Source: Chloroflexota bacterium (GTDB taxonomy: Bacteria > Chloroflexota > Limnocylindria > Limnocylindrales > CSP1-4). From it: DNA of 6,330 bases. Where the stretch lies: contig JACDAH010000478.1 of the NCBI GenBank assembly GCA_013695505.1, positions 1 through 6,330 on the forward strand, in the 5' to 3' direction. Under the pieces are notes generated by a model that ran no database searches, was not told the origin of the DNA, and saw nothing but the letters and a program-made list of their open reading frames with translations. Position numbers and translations under genes: made by a program. This document shows positions 5,428-6,330 of the stretch, one piece after another (within the stretch, counting starts at the first letter, position 1; every line of letters begins with the position of its first letter).

Positions 5428-6116
5428 GAAGCCACGCGACCTGCCCGCGCAGACTCGTACGGCAACGGCGCGGCCGCCTGGATTCGCTCGGGCGGAGCGG
5501 CGTCCTTCGCCGCGAGGAGCGTCTCGAGCAGGGCGAGGACCCGTCGCTCGGCGTCCGATCGACGGTAGGCGGCCCCGTCTTCGACCGCCTCGATCAGCAT
5601 GCCATCGAGAAGGGCTGTCAGCGCGTGACCGACCGAGGGAATCTCGAGCCAGCCCGGCAGCTCGCCTCGCATGACGCCCTCCTGGAGGATGAGCACGACC
5701 GCCGTCACCGTCTCGCGGCGGCGGCGGAGGAGCAACTCTCGGATGGCCGGATCGGTGTCAGCCTCCGCCCAGGCCTGGAGGATCAGGAAGCTGGAGCCGC
5801 GCTCCGACTGCTCGACGGCGAGATTATCGAACCAGTAGCCGATCGCCGCGGCGATCCGGTCGCGATAGCCCGCCACCGCCGCCAGGCGAGTGGCGAGCTG
5901 GGCGAGCTCCTGGTCGGTGATCAGGTCGCAGCCGGCAAGGATCAGGTCCGACTTGCTCCTGAAGTACGTGTAGATCGCCCCGACCGACAGACCGGAGGCA
6001 CGGACGATGTCCTGCATCGTGGCCCGATGGAAGCCGCGTTCGGCAAAGACCGACAGCGCGGCCCGGACGATCCGGTCGCGAACTTCCTGTTCGTGCTGCT
6101 GGCTGACCCGGGGCAT
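5424..6116 (-). CDS. TetR/AcrR-family transcriptional regulator
   Basis: This 230-residue protein has a classic TetR N-terminal DNA-binding domain. RDRIVRAALSVFAERGFHRATM leads into the helix-turn-helix DIVRASGLSVGAIYTYFRSK (36-55), with recognition helix about 41-52. Residues 60-200 form the all-helical ligand-binding and dimerisation domain, which varies by effector; it has aromatic and hydrophobic positions around YWFDNL (94-99) and ILQAWAEAD (112-120). A short Pro/Ala-rich tail follows. The ATG at 6116 is chosen because MPRVSQQHEQ is a typical TetR beginning and GGAG lies five bases upstream. A longer reading from TTG at 6185 would start inside the promoter/operator. The stop overlaps the start of the hydrolase gene by four bases. 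The gene is divergent from the partial gene at 6306, and the symmetric element between them is its likely operator, giving autoregulation. The effector is unknown. Confidence 0.93.
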   Translation of the reverse strand: MPRVSQQHEQEVRDRIVRAALSVFAERGFHRATMQDIVRASGLSVGAIYTYFRSKSDLILAGCDLITDQELAQLATRLAAVAGYRDRIAAAIGYWFDNLAVEQSERGSSFLILQAWAEADTDPAIRELLLRRRRETVTAVVLILQEGVMRGELPGWLEIPSVGHALTALLDGMLIEAVEDGAAYRRSDAERRVLALLETLLAAKDAAPPERIQAAAPLPYESARAGRVAS

Positions 6117-6178
6117 GAGGGCTCCGTGGCGAATGGACGCTCCCCTAGCGTACTCATCGCGATCGCCGCTCACAAGCA

Positions 6179-6211
6179 TTGACAAAACGAATGCTCATTC
6201 TCTATTGTCAG
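6179..6211. promoter_or_regulatory. Overlapping divergent promoters with nested TetR-type operator
   Basis: On the plus strand TTGACA (6179-6184) and TATTGT (6203-6208) form a -35/-10 pair with an 18-base spacer, driving the gene at 6306. On the minus strand CTGACA (6211-6206) and TTTTGT (6187-6182), also 18 bases apart, would drive the tetR-hydrolase operon. Between them GAATG-CT-CATTC (6189-6200) is a perfect inverted repeat. It is nested in a second pair, TGACAA (6180-6185) and TTGTCA (6205-6210), with almost the same centre. The stretch is AT-rich against its surroundings. One regulator dimer, or two, bound here would block both promoters. Motifs are read directly; assignment to the adjacent TetR protein follows from family precedent. 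Confidence 0.72.
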
Positions 6212-6252
6212 GATGCCGTCACATCTTGCACCGTCCGCGCCGAGCAACGACG

Positions 6253-6294
6253 GGCCGCCGCCGGCCGCCGCCGACCGACCGACCGACCGACCGA
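6253..6294 (+). repeat. Tandem repeats in the leader of the divergent gene, including (CCGA)6
   Basis: Two perfect copies of GGCCGCCGCC (6253-6262, 6263-6272) run into six perfect CCGA units (6271-6294). The last repeat base is the first base of the AAGGGG ribosome-binding site. The array lies within the predicted 5' untranslated region, between the promoter at 6179-6208 and the start codon at 6306. Unit-number changes here would alter leader length and structure but not the reading frame. Confidence 0.8.
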
Positions 6295-6299
6295 AGGGG
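6294..6299 (+). promoter_or_regulatory. Ribosome-binding site of the divergent partial gene
   Basis: AAGGGG lies six bases before the ATG at 6306. It is a good Shine-Dalgarno match at normal spacing and is the main support for a real start codon there. Confidence 0.6.
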
Positions 6300-6305
6300 C
6301 TTCCG

Positions 6306-6330
6306 ATGCTGTTCTCCCGCTGGGGCGCGT
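6306..6330 (+). CDS. Start of a divergent gene, truncated by the window edge
   Basis: Only eight codons are visible (MLFSRWGA), which is too few to identify a family. A gene start is supported by the ribosome-binding site at 6294-6299 and the promoter at 6179-6208 about 90 bases upstream. Its position opposite a tetR-type gene suggests it is a target of that regulator. A short start such as M-F-x-R-W/L-G followed by a membrane helix is common in MMPL/RND-type transporters, and divergent tetR-transporter pairs are frequent. That identity is a guess from context and cannot be confirmed here. Confidence 0.55.

Noticed and set aside
4810..5568. 252-residue plus-strand open frame opposite the hydrolase and regulator genes
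   Set aside because: It is antisense to two genes with clear family motifs, and its own composition shows no recognisable domain.
6117..6185. 23-residue N-terminal extension of the TetR regulator from TTG at 6185
   Set aside because: The TTG lies inside the -10/-35 region and operator arms. The ATG at 6116 gives a standard TetR N-terminus with GGAG at suitable spacing.
6253..6294. CRISPR-like repeat array
   Set aside because: The repeats are contiguous 4- and 10-base units without spacers, so this is a microsatellite and not a CRISPR.

Overview
This GC-rich window (roughly 70% by eye, with strong G/C preference at third codon positions) is densely packed bacterial chromosomal DNA. It holds seven supported genes plus the first eight codons of an eighth. 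There are no transposases, integrases, phage genes, tRNAs, rRNAs or CRISPR repeats. The mix of genes, GTG starts, a possible leaderless start and protein style fits a high-GC member of the Chloroflexota (Limnocylindria-like) or an actinobacterium. That placement is an inference; no marker gene is present to settle it.

Layout, left to right. (1) Positions 1-634: a hairpin, then a minus-strand gene for an unrecognised single-pass membrane protein. (2) 785-2731: two plus-strand genes, a Nudix hydrolase of the COG4119 type and a YcaQ/AlkX-type winged-helix DNA glycosylase. They are 135 bp apart and could form a nucleotide/DNA maintenance pair, although co-transcription is not shown. (3) 2803-3645, minus: a secreted CAP/SCP-domain protein with a C-terminal fibronectin-III-like domain. 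It converges on the glycosylase gene, with a small hairpin in between. (4) 3907-4350, plus: an OsmC-type thiol peroxidase. It is divergent from the CAP gene across a 261-bp spacer containing clustered GATCC repeats. (5) 4471-6116, minus: a two-gene operon. A TetR-family regulator is followed, through a 4-base GTGA stop/start overlap, by a phosphotriesterase-family metal hydrolase. (6) 6117-6330: a compact divergent regulatory region and the start of a plus-strand gene.

The most informative regulatory unit is the right end. Around 6179-6211, two face-to-face sigma-70-like promoters are superimposed on nested inverted repeats. This is what would be expected if the TetR protein represses both its own operon (regulator plus hydrolase) and the divergent gene beginning at 6306. 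The leader of that divergent gene carries six perfect CCGA repeats abutting its ribosome-binding site. The organisation suggests a ligand-responsive unit in which a small molecule releases TetR, inducing a hydrolase and possibly a membrane or export protein. The ligand and the identity of the divergent gene cannot be read from this window.
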